Below, one piece after another: positions 24,732 to 32,707 of a stretch of 64,000 bases of DNA. This DNA is from Rugamonas sp. A1-17. Lineage in GTDB: Bacteria > Pseudomonadota > Gammaproteobacteria > Burkholderiales > Burkholderiaceae_D. The notes beneath the pieces were generated by a model. The model was not told the origin of the DNA. It saw only the letters and a program-made list of their open reading frames with translations, and searched no databases. The position numbers and the translations under genes were made by a program. Each line of letters begins with the position of its first letter. Within the stretch, counting starts at the first letter, position 1. The DNA lies in NCBI GenBank assembly GCA_025548565.1, contig JAJLPB010000004.1, positions 310,001 to 374,000 on the forward strand, in the 5' to 3' direction.

Positions 24732-26291
24732 ATGCCGATCTATGTACAACACCAAGTCCTGGGCCGCATTCCCGACGTCTTCAACGCCGAAGCGATCTGG
24801 CAGGCGCCCGGCCTGGCGCTGTTCTCGCGCCGCCCGCTGCTGCGCGACCTGCTGGAGCGCAGCCCGCGCGAACACAAGGGCCGCGCCGCCACGCGCTGCT
24901 TCTCGCACGTCACGCTAATGCTGCCGCAGGAAGAAGTCGACGACGACTACCACCTGACCCGTGGCGCCCGCGCGCGCGACCTGGCGCAGACGCTGACGGC
25001 GCTGCACCAGAAGGACTTCGGCGACCTGCTGGGAGGAGACCAGGTGCGGTACGACGTGATCGGCACGTCGTCGCTGGCGCCGGGCGAGATCGAAGTCAAG
25101 TTCGGCCACGCCGTGTACCTGCCGGCGCCGGACGAAAAAATCCTCTACAACGTCAGCGTCTCGCGCGACAGCGCGATCTGGCACCCGGTCTGCCCGATCT
25201 ACCCCAACCAGCGCCTGGCGCTGATCGGCGGCGAGGGCGGCGAGGCCAGCTTCATCGCCAGCGGCTGGCCGTTCGGCCCCGACGGCGCCATCCTTGTCAT
25301 CAACGACGGCCCGGATGCGCCGCCCGTCGTGCAGATGCGCCCCAAGGACGCCTACGACTGCCGCTTCGATCCGCGCAGCGGCTACTACACCATCAAGTCC
25401 ACCCGCGAAACGCCGGGCGGCAGCCCGCGCCTGATGCTCAAGATCGCGCGCACCGCAACGGCGCCGCGCCCACAAGCCAGCGCACCGGCGGACACGATCA
25501 GCATCGCCCCGGTCAACACCGGCAAGCCGGCGGTATGGCAAAGCCGCGCCCACAACTGCGCGGCGCCCGACATGACGGCCATCCCGGTCAGCCACAAGCC
25601 GGCCAACAACGCCGGCGAAAGCGACGCAACCTACGCGCCGGTATCGCAACAGCGCGTCAGCCTGGTGGCGCTGGCCATGCCGCGCCTGAGCCGCTACCGC
25701 GACACCGGCGCGCAGGCGATGGAGCTGCCGTTCAACCGCGCACTGGCTTTGTCCAGCGACGGCAAGCCGGCGATCAGCTTTGTGGTGGACGCTTCCGACG
25801 AGCTGTATGCCTGCACCGCCGAAGGCCGCCAGCGCATCACGGCGCCGGCCACCTTCACGCCGGTCGACGCGCAGGCCATCCGCGTGCTGGCTGCGGCGTC
25901 GCAGATGGACGACCGCTACCGCGCCCTGATCTGCCTGGCGCAGCCGGTCGGCGCCTCGGTGGCGAGCGGCGCGCGCTTCAGCTTTGGCCGCAACTCGCCG
26001 ATGCTGGCGGCACTGCGCCTGCTCGATTCGCCGCGCTTCCTCAAGCGTGCCGGCGGCGCCAACACCGCCAGCGCCGACCGCATCGGCCTCTCGCGCGAAG
26101 CATTCAGTTTCGAAGCAGCGGCGCAGGGCTACAAGATCGGCCGCCTGAGCGCCTCGCAGGCCTTGTACCATCTGGACGAGAAGCTGGAATTCGTCGCCAG
26201 CATCGGCGATGCCGACACCGACGCGCCCTATCTTCTGCCAACCGGCCATCATCTGGTGGCGGGCCACTACGTGCTGCGTTTCGACGCCTGA
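24732..26291 (+). CDS. Unknown protein with C-terminal FHA-like region
   Basis: This 519-residue soluble protein has no signal peptide. The N-terminal 240 residues form an unrecognised domain (opening MPIYVQHQVLGRIPDVF). The C-terminal part from about 415 looks FHA-like: FSFGRNSPMLAALRLLD, then IGLSREAFSFE and GRLSASQALYHLDEK. The histidine usual after the FHA SR motif is replaced by E, so phosphothreonine binding is uncertain. AAGGAG precedes the ATG, four bases after the SEDS stop. It could be the cytoplasmic adaptor linking the kinase to the SEDS protein. Confidence 0.7.
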   Translation: MPIYVQHQVLGRIPDVFNAEAIWQAPGLALFSRRPLLRDLLERSPREHKGRAATRCFSHVTLMLPQEEVDDDYHLTRGARARDLAQTLTALHQKDFGDLLGGDQVRYDVIGTSSLAPGEIEVKFGHAVYLPAPDEKILYNVSVSRDSAIWHPVCPIYPNQRLALIGGEGGEASFIASGWPFGPDGAILVINDGPDAPPVVQMRPKDAYDCRFDPRSGYYTIKSTRETPGGSPRLMLKIARTATAPRPQASAPADTISIAPVNTGKPAVWQSRAHNCAAPDMTAIPVSHKPANNAGESDATYAPVSQQRVSLVALAMPRLSRYRDTGAQAMELPFNRALALSSDGKPAISFVVDASDELYACTAEGRQRITAPATFTPVDAQAIRVLAAASQMDDRYRALICLAQPVGASVASGARFSFGRNSPMLAALRLLDSPRFLKRAGGANTASADRIGLSREAFSFEAAAQGYKIGRLSASQALYHLDEKLEFVASIGDADTDAPYLLPTGHHLVAGHYVLRFDA

Positions 26292-26308
26292 GCGCACGGG
26301 GAGCCTGC

Positions 26309-26821
26309 ATGGAAACGGCAAAACTCTACGCGGCATGCGCTTTCGCGGCGGGGCTGGTGATCACCCTGTTCCTGGCCGCCTACCTGACGCCGCGCCAGTG
26401 GTGGCGCCGTCCGAACGCGCGCGCGCTGCTCATCATGGTGGCCGGCGCATGGGGCTTCGGCAGCCTGATACTGTACGCGGTGCACAGCCGGCAAAACGAC
26501 ACCGCCGCCGCCGCGCAGGACCGCGGTGCCGAAGCGCGCGCGATCACAGCGGCGGCCGCGGCACGGGAGGCTGCCGCCCGCGCGGCGGCGCTGGCATCCG
26601 CGCCGCTGATCGCCGGACAACCCTTCGCCGTCCATCGCGACCTGAACCTGCGCATGGCGGCCGGCGTGAACGCGGTCCGCCTGGTCACCGTGCCGGCCGG
26701 CGCCACCGTCACGCCGACCGGCGCGCGCAACGGCGACTGGTGGCAGATCAGGGCCAGCGTGGACGGGCGCGAAAGCACCGGCTGGGTCAATAGCCTGTGG
26801 CTGCGCCGGAGCGGCGAATGA
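26309..26821 (+). CDS. Membrane-anchored SH3-domain protein
   Basis: This 170-residue protein has two N-terminal membrane helices (about 8-25 and 38-55). An alanine-rich linker and a bacterial SH3 domain (about 105-168) follow, with DLNLRMAAGVNAVRLVTVPAGATV and GDWWQIRASVDGRESTGWV. Bacterial SH3 domains often bind peptidoglycan, which fits the cell-wall theme of the cluster. GGGGAG precedes the start. Its stop overlaps the PP2C start as ATGA. Confidence 0.82.
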   Translation: METAKLYAACAFAAGLVITLFLAAYLTPRQWWRRPNARALLIMVAGAWGFGSLILYAVHSRQNDTAAAAQDRGAEARAITAAAAAREAAARAAALASAPLIAGQPFAVHRDLNLRMAAGVNAVRLVTVPAGATVTPTGARNGDWWQIRASVDGRESTGWVNSLWLRRSGE

Positions 26822-27915
26822 CGCCGGCGGCCACACCATCCCGCGCCGGCAAATTTTCGGCTAAGCTGTGGCCTTTCATCTCCCGCGCCACGGCGCCCGC
26901 ACCGATGACCCGAATCACCGACTCGCAGAACTTCGGCCCCAACCTCGACATCGCCGCCCGCAGCAGCGCCAGCATCAGCAAGCTGCAAGTACCGGAGAAC
27001 CAGGACAACCTGCTCATCATCGACGCCAACGGCCACGCCGTCTTCCTGCGCGACCAGGCGCCGCACAGCATCACCTTGCCCGACTGGCCGCGCGGCCACG
27101 TGCGCCTGGCCGTGTTGGACGGCATGGGCGGCCATGGCAACGGCCGCGAGGCCGCCGAAGCCGTGGCCACCGGCCTGCTGCTGGTTCCGGCCTGCGCCAC
27201 GCTGGAAGAACTGGGCGCCCGCCTCGACGCGCTGCACGCCCGCCTGCAGGAACAATTCCGCAGCGAGGGCGACGCCGACAGCTTCCGCCGCCCCGGCACC
27301 ACCCTGACGCTGCTCGAGATCCCGCCCGGCGCCGCGCCGATGCTGTACCACGTCGGCGATTCGCGGCTGTACGAAATCACTCAGCAAGCCGCGCAGCCGC
27401 TCACGGTGGACCACGTGCCGGCCACCTCGTTCGCCATGCACGGCCTGCTCGGCGAGCGCGAATGGTGGCAGCAGGTGCACGGCGAGCACCGTCCGCAGAT
27501 CACGCAGGCCTACATCCTCGGCAACGCCTTCGCCAATCCGCAGGTGCTGGACGACGGGCTGCTCGTGCTGAGCGCCGCCAACCTGCCGCCCTTCCTGCAA
27601 AGCCTGGCCGACCGCCGCCTGCTGACCGTGCGCGCGGACGCCACCTATCTGCTGGCGACCGACGGTTTCTGGTCCTGCGGCCGGCCGCTGCACTGGATCG
27701 CGCGCTGGCCGGCGCTGCTGGTCCAGCCGGGCCACTCGGCCGGCGCCGCGCTCGACGCCTTGTTCAACGACTACGCCGACCACCCGCCGCCCGCGCTCCA
27801 CATCGACAACCTGAGCGCCATCGTGCTGCGCTTCGCGCCGCCACACGATCCGGCGCGGGGCGAGAACATTGACGAAACAGCACTACCCCACGCATCAATA
27901 CCGTCACATTTTTGA
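26818..27915 (+). CDS. PP2C-family Ser/Thr phosphatase
   Basis: This 365-residue protein has PP2C motifs: metal-binding D101-G102 in AVLDGMGGHGNG, GTTLTLLEI, YHVGDSRLYEI, LLATDGFWS and DNLSAIVLRF. It should dephosphorylate targets of the cluster kinase, like PstP or PppA. The start at 26818 overlaps the SH3 gene stop; an ATG at 26905 is an alternative that better matches family length. No membrane segment is present, unlike PstP. The 137 bases downstream, before the FHA gene, include a GGCGGC/GCCGCC hairpin. Confidence 0.9.
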   Translation: MTPAATPSRAGKFSAKLWPFISRATAPAPMTRITDSQNFGPNLDIAARSSASISKLQVPENQDNLLIIDANGHAVFLRDQAPHSITLPDWPRGHVRLAVLDGMGGHGNGREAAEAVATGLLLVPACATLEELGARLDALHARLQEQFRSEGDADSFRRPGTTLTLLEIPPGAAPMLYHVGDSRLYEITQQAAQPLTVDHVPATSFAMHGLLGEREWWQQVHGEHRPQITQAYILGNAFANPQVLDDGLLVLSAANLPPFLQSLADRRLLTVRADATYLLATDGFWSCGRPLHWIARWPALLVQPGHSAGAALDALFNDYADHPPPALHIDNLSAIVLRFAPPHDPARGENIDETALPHASIPSHF

Positions 27916-28052
27916 TAAGCGGCGGCCGGCGGTGTTGCGCCGCCGCCCCACGATGCGGCGTGCCTCAAAAATAAGTCGATTGAATGGCCGCCGAATTGCC
28001 AAACCAGGTGAAAACCGCATAAACTGACGGGTATCCCATCGGTCGGTTCACC

Positions 28053-29588
28053 ATGAAAAAATGCAGTAATGCCCAGCACCCGCATTGCACCTACTGGGTC
28101 ATGCCAGGAGCGCAAGCTTGCGAAGGCGGCCACGCCCAAGCAGAGCCCTCCAGCTTTGACCTGCTGAGTGCCGTGCGCCGCACCCGTTCCGGCGTCCCCG
28201 GCACGGTGCTGGACGCCGCCCCTGCCGATACCGCCCCTCACGCACCCAGCACCTACGCCCGCCCGCTTCAACGCGCCCAATCGGAGCGCCCGCAGCTGCA
28301 CATCAGCGGCTTCGACCCGCGCGCCGCTGGCGGCCGCCAGACCCTGAAGATGGAATTGCGCGGCATGCCGGACGCCTGCGCGCCGCAACTGACGCTGCAA
28401 GTACAGTCGGACCTGATCCCCAACGGCGCCGCGCGCCAGCAGTTCGTCCGTGCCACCAGCGGCGAATGGCGGCCCGTGTTCGTCGAGTTCTCCTCGCGCG
28501 GCAAGGAGCATGGCCAGTACCAGATCAGCATCGAGCTGCTGAGCCAACACGCGGCGCTGGCCTCGCGCAAATGGGTGTGCACCTTCGTCATCCTGGTGCC
28601 GCGCCTGGACGCCACGCTGACCGAAATCCACCGCATCTTCCTCAGCACGCACAAGAACGTGCGCGTGATGGCGGACGACGCCTCCATCGCCCGCGTCAGC
28701 GCGCAGGGCGGCGACAGCCTCGATATCGACGTCACCGCGCGCAACGCCGGCATCGCCCACCTGGACCTGAACGCGCCGGCCGGCAAGGTCGACATGGGCT
28801 TCACGACCATCGCCTGGGACGAGGACCTGATCGAGATCGACATGCCGGTGGCAGCCGCCATGCATCCGCATCCGAGCCGCGCGGCCTGCCTGGTCAACGC
28901 CGCGCCGGAAGCCGGCGCCCAGCGCCAGATCCGTTTGTTCGCGATGGAAGAATGCGTGCTGGGACGCTTTGAACTGGTCGATCCCGAATCGGACGTGCTG
29001 CTGACCCACTACAGCGCCGACGGCCAGGACACCAATGGCCTCACGCGCCGCCTGTCCGGCCGCCACGCGGTGATACGCCGTTCAGGCCAGGGGTTTGAAA
29101 TCGAGGACGTGTCGCGCTATGGCCTGCTGCTGGACGGCGTCTGGCCCGGCAAGCACAAGCCGACCGCGCTGCGGCTGGGCATGCGCATCGAGCTAAGCGC
29201 CAGCATCAAGGGGATCGTGGTGTTGTCGGTGTCGGCCATCATGCCGCATGGCGTGATCCTGCACCGCGTCGACCAGGGTGCCAACGCCGAGTGCTTCTAC
29301 CTGCTGATGCCGGAGACGCATCCCGGCTATCCGGTCAAGTCCTTCGCCGCCGCGCCGCATGCGGCCGCGCTGCCGCTGCTGCTGCACCGCGACGGCGGCT
29401 TCTGGCACCTGGACCAGTTGACCGGCAAGGAAACCGCGCTGGCGCCGACCGTGCCGCTCGATAAACTGAGCCGCGTCCCGCGCCACAACCGCTTCGCCAG
29501 CGATCCGTATCCGGAACACTGGATCATCCGCACCGGCGCCAACGACCTGTATAGCACCGTGGCGGCCAACGCCATGTCGACCGCCTGA
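28053..29588 (+). CDS. FHA-domain protein
   Basis: This 511-residue soluble protein opens with a Cys/His cluster (C4, H9, H11, C12, C23, H26) that could bind zinc. A middle region of beta-rich unknown sequence follows, then an FHA domain (about 300-400) with CVLGRFELV, LSGRHAVIRR and EIEDVSRYGLLLDG. The GR, S-x-R-H and N/S-G positions are kept, so phosphothreonine binding is plausible. It ends the plus-strand cluster. The combination of FHA with the cluster's kinase and phosphatase recalls FhaA of Mycobacterium. Confidence 0.85.
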   Translation: MKKCSNAQHPHCTYWVMPGAQACEGGHAQAEPSSFDLLSAVRRTRSGVPGTVLDAAPADTAPHAPSTYARPLQRAQSERPQLHISGFDPRAAGGRQTLKMELRGMPDACAPQLTLQVQSDLIPNGAARQQFVRATSGEWRPVFVEFSSRGKEHGQYQISIELLSQHAALASRKWVCTFVILVPRLDATLTEIHRIFLSTHKNVRVMADDASIARVSAQGGDSLDIDVTARNAGIAHLDLNAPAGKVDMGFTTIAWDEDLIEIDMPVAAAMHPHPSRAACLVNAAPEAGAQRQIRLFAMEECVLGRFELVDPESDVLLTHYSADGQDTNGLTRRLSGRHAVIRRSGQGFEIEDVSRYGLLLDGVWPGKHKPTALRLGMRIELSASIKGIVVLSVSAIMPHGVILHRVDQGANAECFYLLMPETHPGYPVKSFAAAPHAAALPLLLHRDGGFWHLDQLTGKETALAPTVPLDKLSRVPRHNRFASDPYPEHWIIRTGANDLYSTVAANAMSTA

Positions 29589-29591
29589 CGT

Positions 29592-29670
29592 GTCATTCCC
29601 GCGCAGGCGGGAATCCATACCACGCATCCGTCATAGGCTCCGCATGGGTTCCCGCCTGCGCGGGAACGAC
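29592..29670. repeat. Inverted pair of 18-bp palindromic REP-like elements
   Basis: GTCATTCCCGCGCAGGCGGG at 29592 and its near-complement ending at 29670 are two copies in opposite orientation around a 25-base spacer. Each core TTCCCGC-GCAGGCGGGAA is itself palindromic. A third copy lies at 47141-47165. The pair sits between convergent genes and could act as a bidirectional terminator. Confidence 0.85.
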
Positions 29671-29674
29671 CAGC

Positions 29675-30553
29675 TTACGCAGGCTTCTTCGCCGGCAGCG
29701 GAATGAACTCGGTTTCGCCGGGCACCTTGTCGAAACGCTGCGCTTCCCAATCCTCGCCCGCCTGCACCACGCGTTCCTTGCGCGACGAGACGAAGTTCCA
29801 CGACATGAAGCGATGGCCGTCCAGCGGCTCGCCGCCGATCACCACGAACTGCGCATCCGCATCTGCCTTGATCAGCTGCGCGGTGGACGTGTCCAGCAGC
29901 GCCATGGTGTGCAGCGCCAGCGCCGTGCCATCGACACTCAGATCGCCGCTGATCGGATAGATCGCCGCTTCCGCCGGCAGGCCGCTCAGCGCCAGCTCTT
30001 GACCGGCCTTCAGCGTCACGTCCAAGTACAGCGTCTGGCTGTAGGTCTTTACCGGCGAAGTCTGGCCGAAGGCCGAACCAACCAGCACCCGCACGCGCGC
30101 CCCGTCCAAGTCGAATTCGGGAATGTCCCCGGCAGGCGTGTGGCAGAAGCCCGGTTCATCCTCCTCATGCGCGACCGGCAGCGCGGCCCACAGCTGCAGG
30201 CCGTGCGTGCGGTGCGGCTTGCCGACCAAATCCTTGGGAGTGCGCTCGGAATGGACGATGCCACGGCCGGCGGTCATCCAGTTGATCGCGCCGGGTTCGA
30301 TGCGCTGCACGCTGCCGATGCTGTCGCGGTGGTCGATCGCACCTTCGAACAGATAGGTCACGGTGGCCAGGCCGATATGCGGGTGCGGACGCACGTCATG
30401 GTCGGCGTCGAGCGGCACGTCGACCGGACCGAAATGGTCGAAGAAGATGAACGGTCCCACCGCCTGCTTGACGGAGGACGGCAAATAGCGGCGCACGACA
30501 AAGCCGCCGCCCAGGTCTTTCTCGTGGCCTTTGAGCAGATTCGAAATCGTCAT
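29675..30553 (-). CDS. Pirin-family bicupin protein
   Basis: This 292-residue pirin has the N-terminal metal site in RPHPHIGLATVTYLFEG and HRDSIG, then INWMTAGRGIVHSER and the C-terminal cupin ending GEPLDGHRFMSWNFV. Bacterial pirins can act as quercetin dioxygenases or interact with metabolic enzymes; the substrate here is unknown. It lies four bases after the OsmC gene and is probably cotranscribed, suggesting a redox-stress role. Confidence 0.92.
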   Translation of the reverse strand: MTISNLLKGHEKDLGGGFVVRRYLPSSVKQAVGPFIFFDHFGPVDVPLDADHDVRPHPHIGLATVTYLFEGAIDHRDSIGSVQRIEPGAINWMTAGRGIVHSERTPKDLVGKPHRTHGLQLWAALPVAHEEDEPGFCHTPAGDIPEFDLDGARVRVLVGSAFGQTSPVKTYSQTLYLDVTLKAGQELALSGLPAEAAIYPISGDLSVDGTALALHTMALLDTSTAQLIKADADAQFVVIGGEPLDGHRFMSWNFVSSRKERVVQAGEDWEAQRFDKVPGETEFIPLPAKKPA

Positions 30554-30557
30554 GGTC

Positions 30558-30956
30558 TTATCCCAGCACGGTGGTGACTTCGGTGGTCACGGAAGTCATC
30601 AGTTTATGGATCGGGCATTTCTGCGCGGCGGCCAGCAGTTCCGCGCGCTGGGTCTCGGTCAGGTTGCCGGTCAGGTGCAGCGTGGCGGCCAGGCGATACG
30701 TGCCCTGGCGCTCCTCGCTCGCGTCGCGCTCCATGCTCACTTCCACATGCTCAAGCGGGATGTTCTTGCGCTTGGCGTACCAGACGACCGTCAAGGCCTT
30801 GCAGGCGCTCAGCGCCGCGTCGTACAGGTCATGCGGCGAAGGGCCGGCGTCGCTGCCGCCCTCCTCCACCGAGCCGTCGGTCGACAGGATGTGGTTGCGC
30901 ACATGGACGATGTGGCGCATCGGCAGCGATTGGTCGCGCAGTACTTTGATAGTCAT
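30558..30956 (-). CDS. OsmC-family peroxiredoxin-like protein
   Basis: This 132-residue OsmC/Ohr-fold protein has two cysteines placed as in the family: one in LSACKALTVVWYAK and one in KCPIHKLM. The family reduces organic hydroperoxides using thiols. It is four bases upstream of the pirin gene in one likely operon. The ribosome-binding site is weak. Confidence 0.88.
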   Translation of the reverse strand: MTIKVLRDQSLPMRHIVHVRNHILSTDGSVEEGGSDAGPSPHDLYDAALSACKALTVVWYAKRKNIPLEHVEVSMERDASEERQGTYRLAATLHLTGNLTETQRAELLAAAQKCPIHKLMTSVTTEVTTVLG

Positions 30957-31031
30957 ACGATGGTCCTCGAAACGGCATTATCAAAACCGTCACTCTACAC
31001 CGTTTGACCGGGTTCCGCCTCTCCTAAACGG

Positions 31032-31319
31032 TCAGAGGCCGTTCAGCAGCACCATCGAAAAATCGGCGCCGCCCTGGCGCAGCTTTTTCAGCGGCGCGTG
31101 GGCGGGATCGTCGTACCAGGCCTGCGCATGCTCCATCGACGGGAATTCGACGATGATCTGCGTTTCCGGCAGCATCGGCGAACCTTCGAGCACCATGGGC
31201 GCCGCTTTCGCCAGCGGCTTGCCGCCGTGTTTTTGCGCCAGCGCCGGCATGTGAGCGCTGTACTCGGCCACCCAATCCGAGTTGCGTAAAGTGAGATAGC
31301 CGATTGCGTATGCTGCCAT
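31032..31319 (-). CDS. DUF1330-family protein
   Basis: This 95-residue dimeric alpha/beta-barrel-type protein of DUF1330 has MAAYAIGYLTLRN at the start, then QIIVEFPSMEHAQAWYDDP. The function of the family is unknown. The start at 31319 is chosen because GGAGGTCATC precedes it; an upstream start would run into the promoter. It is divergent from the LysR gene, which probably regulates it. Confidence 0.88.
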   Translation of the reverse strand: MAAYAIGYLTLRNSDWVAEYSAHMPALAQKHGGKPLAKAAPMVLEGSPMLPETQIIVEFPSMEHAQAWYDDPAHAPLKKLRQGGADFSMVLLNGL

Positions 31320-31423
31320 GATGACCTCCTTGCTGTTGAATGAGGCTTCATTATTATTCGAAGCGATCACAGCATAAATGAGCTATAATTTCACAGACTC
31401 ATAACTATTACTTTCGAATCAAA
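31320..31423. promoter_or_regulatory. Divergent intergenic region for LysR and DUF1330 genes
   Basis: This 104-base AT-rich gap holds a TATAAT (31384-31389) correctly placed for the LysR gene. Two copies of an ATTCGAA/TTCGAAT palindrome half lie near 31357 and 31414. Such an arrangement is typical of a LysR-type operator, with the regulator controlling itself and the divergent gene. Confidence 0.5.
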
Positions 31424-32308
31424 ATGAGCGATAAACTCCGCAGCATGCAGGTATTTGTGACCGCCGCCACGGCGCGCAGCTTTGCCGCCGCCGCGCAGGC
31501 GCTGGACATGTCTCCGGTCATGGTCGGCAAGCATGTGCAGGCGCTGGAGCAGGAACTGGGCGCGCGCCTGATCGAGCGCACCACGCGCAAGCAATCGCTG
31601 ACCGAAATCGGCGCGGTCTACCTGGAGCGCTGCCGCGATGTGCTGGCCAGTGTCGAAGCAGCCGACCATGTGGCCGAGCACCTGCGCGCGGAGCCGCAGG
31701 GCAGTCTGCGCATCTCCGCGCCCTCCACCTACGGCGAGCATCGCCTGATGCCAGTCATCGGCGCCTACGCGGCGCAGCATCCGCAAGTAAAAATCGACCT
31801 GATGCTGACCAACCGTGTGGTCGACATGGCCGAGGAAGGCGTCGACGTCGCGATCCGTTCGGGCGCACTGGCGGACAGCGGCTTGATCGCGCGGCCTTTG
31901 CGGCCGGGCCGCGTGCTGGTCTGCGCCAGCCCGGCCTACCTGAAGCGGCGCGGTACGCCGCGCCATCCGTCGGACCTGGAAAAGCATGACTGCCTGATGT
32001 TTTCGGACTGGCGTCCGCATGCGACGTGGCGCTTCCGCAAGGGAGAACAGGAGGTCGAGGTACAGGTACGCAGCTCGTTCGTCAGCAATACGGGGATGTC
32101 GCTGGTGACGGCCGCGATCGCGGACATGGGGGTGGCGATGCAGGCGGACGTGCTGCTGGAGCCAGCGCTGGCGGAGGGAAAACTGGTGCGGCTGCTGCCG
32201 AAGTGGGAACTGCCGTCGCGGCCGATGCACATCCTGCGCCGGCCGGAAGCGCGCCCCAGCGCCAAGGTCCGCAGCTTCGTGGACTTTGCGCTGGAGCGGC
32301 TGGGATGA
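31424..32308 (+). CDS. LysR-family transcriptional regulator
   Basis: This 294-residue regulator has an N-terminal winged HTH (about 1-60; FVTAATARSFAAAAQALDMSP and LERTTRK-like IERTTRKQSLTEIG). The C-terminal substrate-binding fold contains VDVAIRSGALADSGLIARPL, the CrgA/AaeR-like group. The effector is unknown. It likely represses or activates the divergent DUF1330 gene. Its TGA stop abuts the stop of the convergent PhnA gene with no spacer. Confidence 0.92.
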   Translation: MSDKLRSMQVFVTAATARSFAAAAQALDMSPVMVGKHVQALEQELGARLIERTTRKQSLTEIGAVYLERCRDVLASVEAADHVAEHLRAEPQGSLRISAPSTYGEHRLMPVIGAYAAQHPQVKIDLMLTNRVVDMAEEGVDVAIRSGALADSGLIARPLRPGRVLVCASPAYLKRRGTPRHPSDLEKHDCLMFSDWRPHATWRFRKGEQEVEVQVRSSFVSNTGMSLVTAAIADMGVAMQADVLLEPALAEGKLVRLLPKWELPSRPMHILRRPEARPSAKVRSFVDFALERLG

Positions 32309-32653
32309 TTACACGACTTTGCGAACGAATTCGGTTTTCAGGCTCATGGCGCCGAAGCCGTCGATCTTGCAGTCGATATCGTGGTCGCTGTCGACCAGGC
32401 GAATATTTTTGACCTTGGTGCCCACTTTGACAGTGCCGCCGCCGCCCTTCAATTTCAAATCCTTGATCACGGTCACAGTATCGCCGTCCTGCAGGATGTT
32501 ACCGACGGAGTCGCGATACACCTTGGCGCCTTCTTCCGCGGCTTCCGCAGCGGTGGCGCTCCACTCGTGGGCGCACTCCGGGCATACCAGCTGGGTGCCG
32601 TCTTCGTAGGTGAATTCAGAATTACATTTCGGGCAAGGTGGCAAGGTGCTCAT
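32309..32653 (-). CDS. yjdM: PhnA/YjdM-family zinc-ribbon protein
   Basis: This 114-residue protein has an N-terminal zinc ribbon (PPCPKC ... LVCPEC) and a C-terminal PhnA domain with [20 protein letters not shown]. YjdM was once linked to phosphonoacetate hydrolysis, but that activity belongs to an unrelated enzyme, so the function is open. The start at 32653 has AGGA seven bases upstream; 11 in-frame codons further upstream are not needed. Confidence 0.9.
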   Translation of the reverse strand: MSTLPPCPKCNSEFTYEDGTQLVCPECAHEWSATAAEAAEEGAKVYRDSVGNILQDGDTVTVIKDLKLKGGGGTVKVGTKVKNIRLVDSDHDIDCKIDGFGAMSLKTEFVRKVV

Positions 32654-32707
32654 GGTACGGTCCTGGAGTTTTGAAGAAGGCGGCATTATACCAGTGCTTG
32701 GCCGCAG

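Noticed and set aside
21244..29588. Type VI secretion regulatory genes
   Set aside because: Kinase, phosphatase and FHA genes recall PpkA/PppA/Fha, but no Tss, Hcp, VgrG or ClpV gene lies in the window, and SEDS and PBP genes point to the cell wall.
30049..30264. Extra small gene inside pirin
   Set aside because: It is an alternate-frame shadow with no start signal or recognised product.
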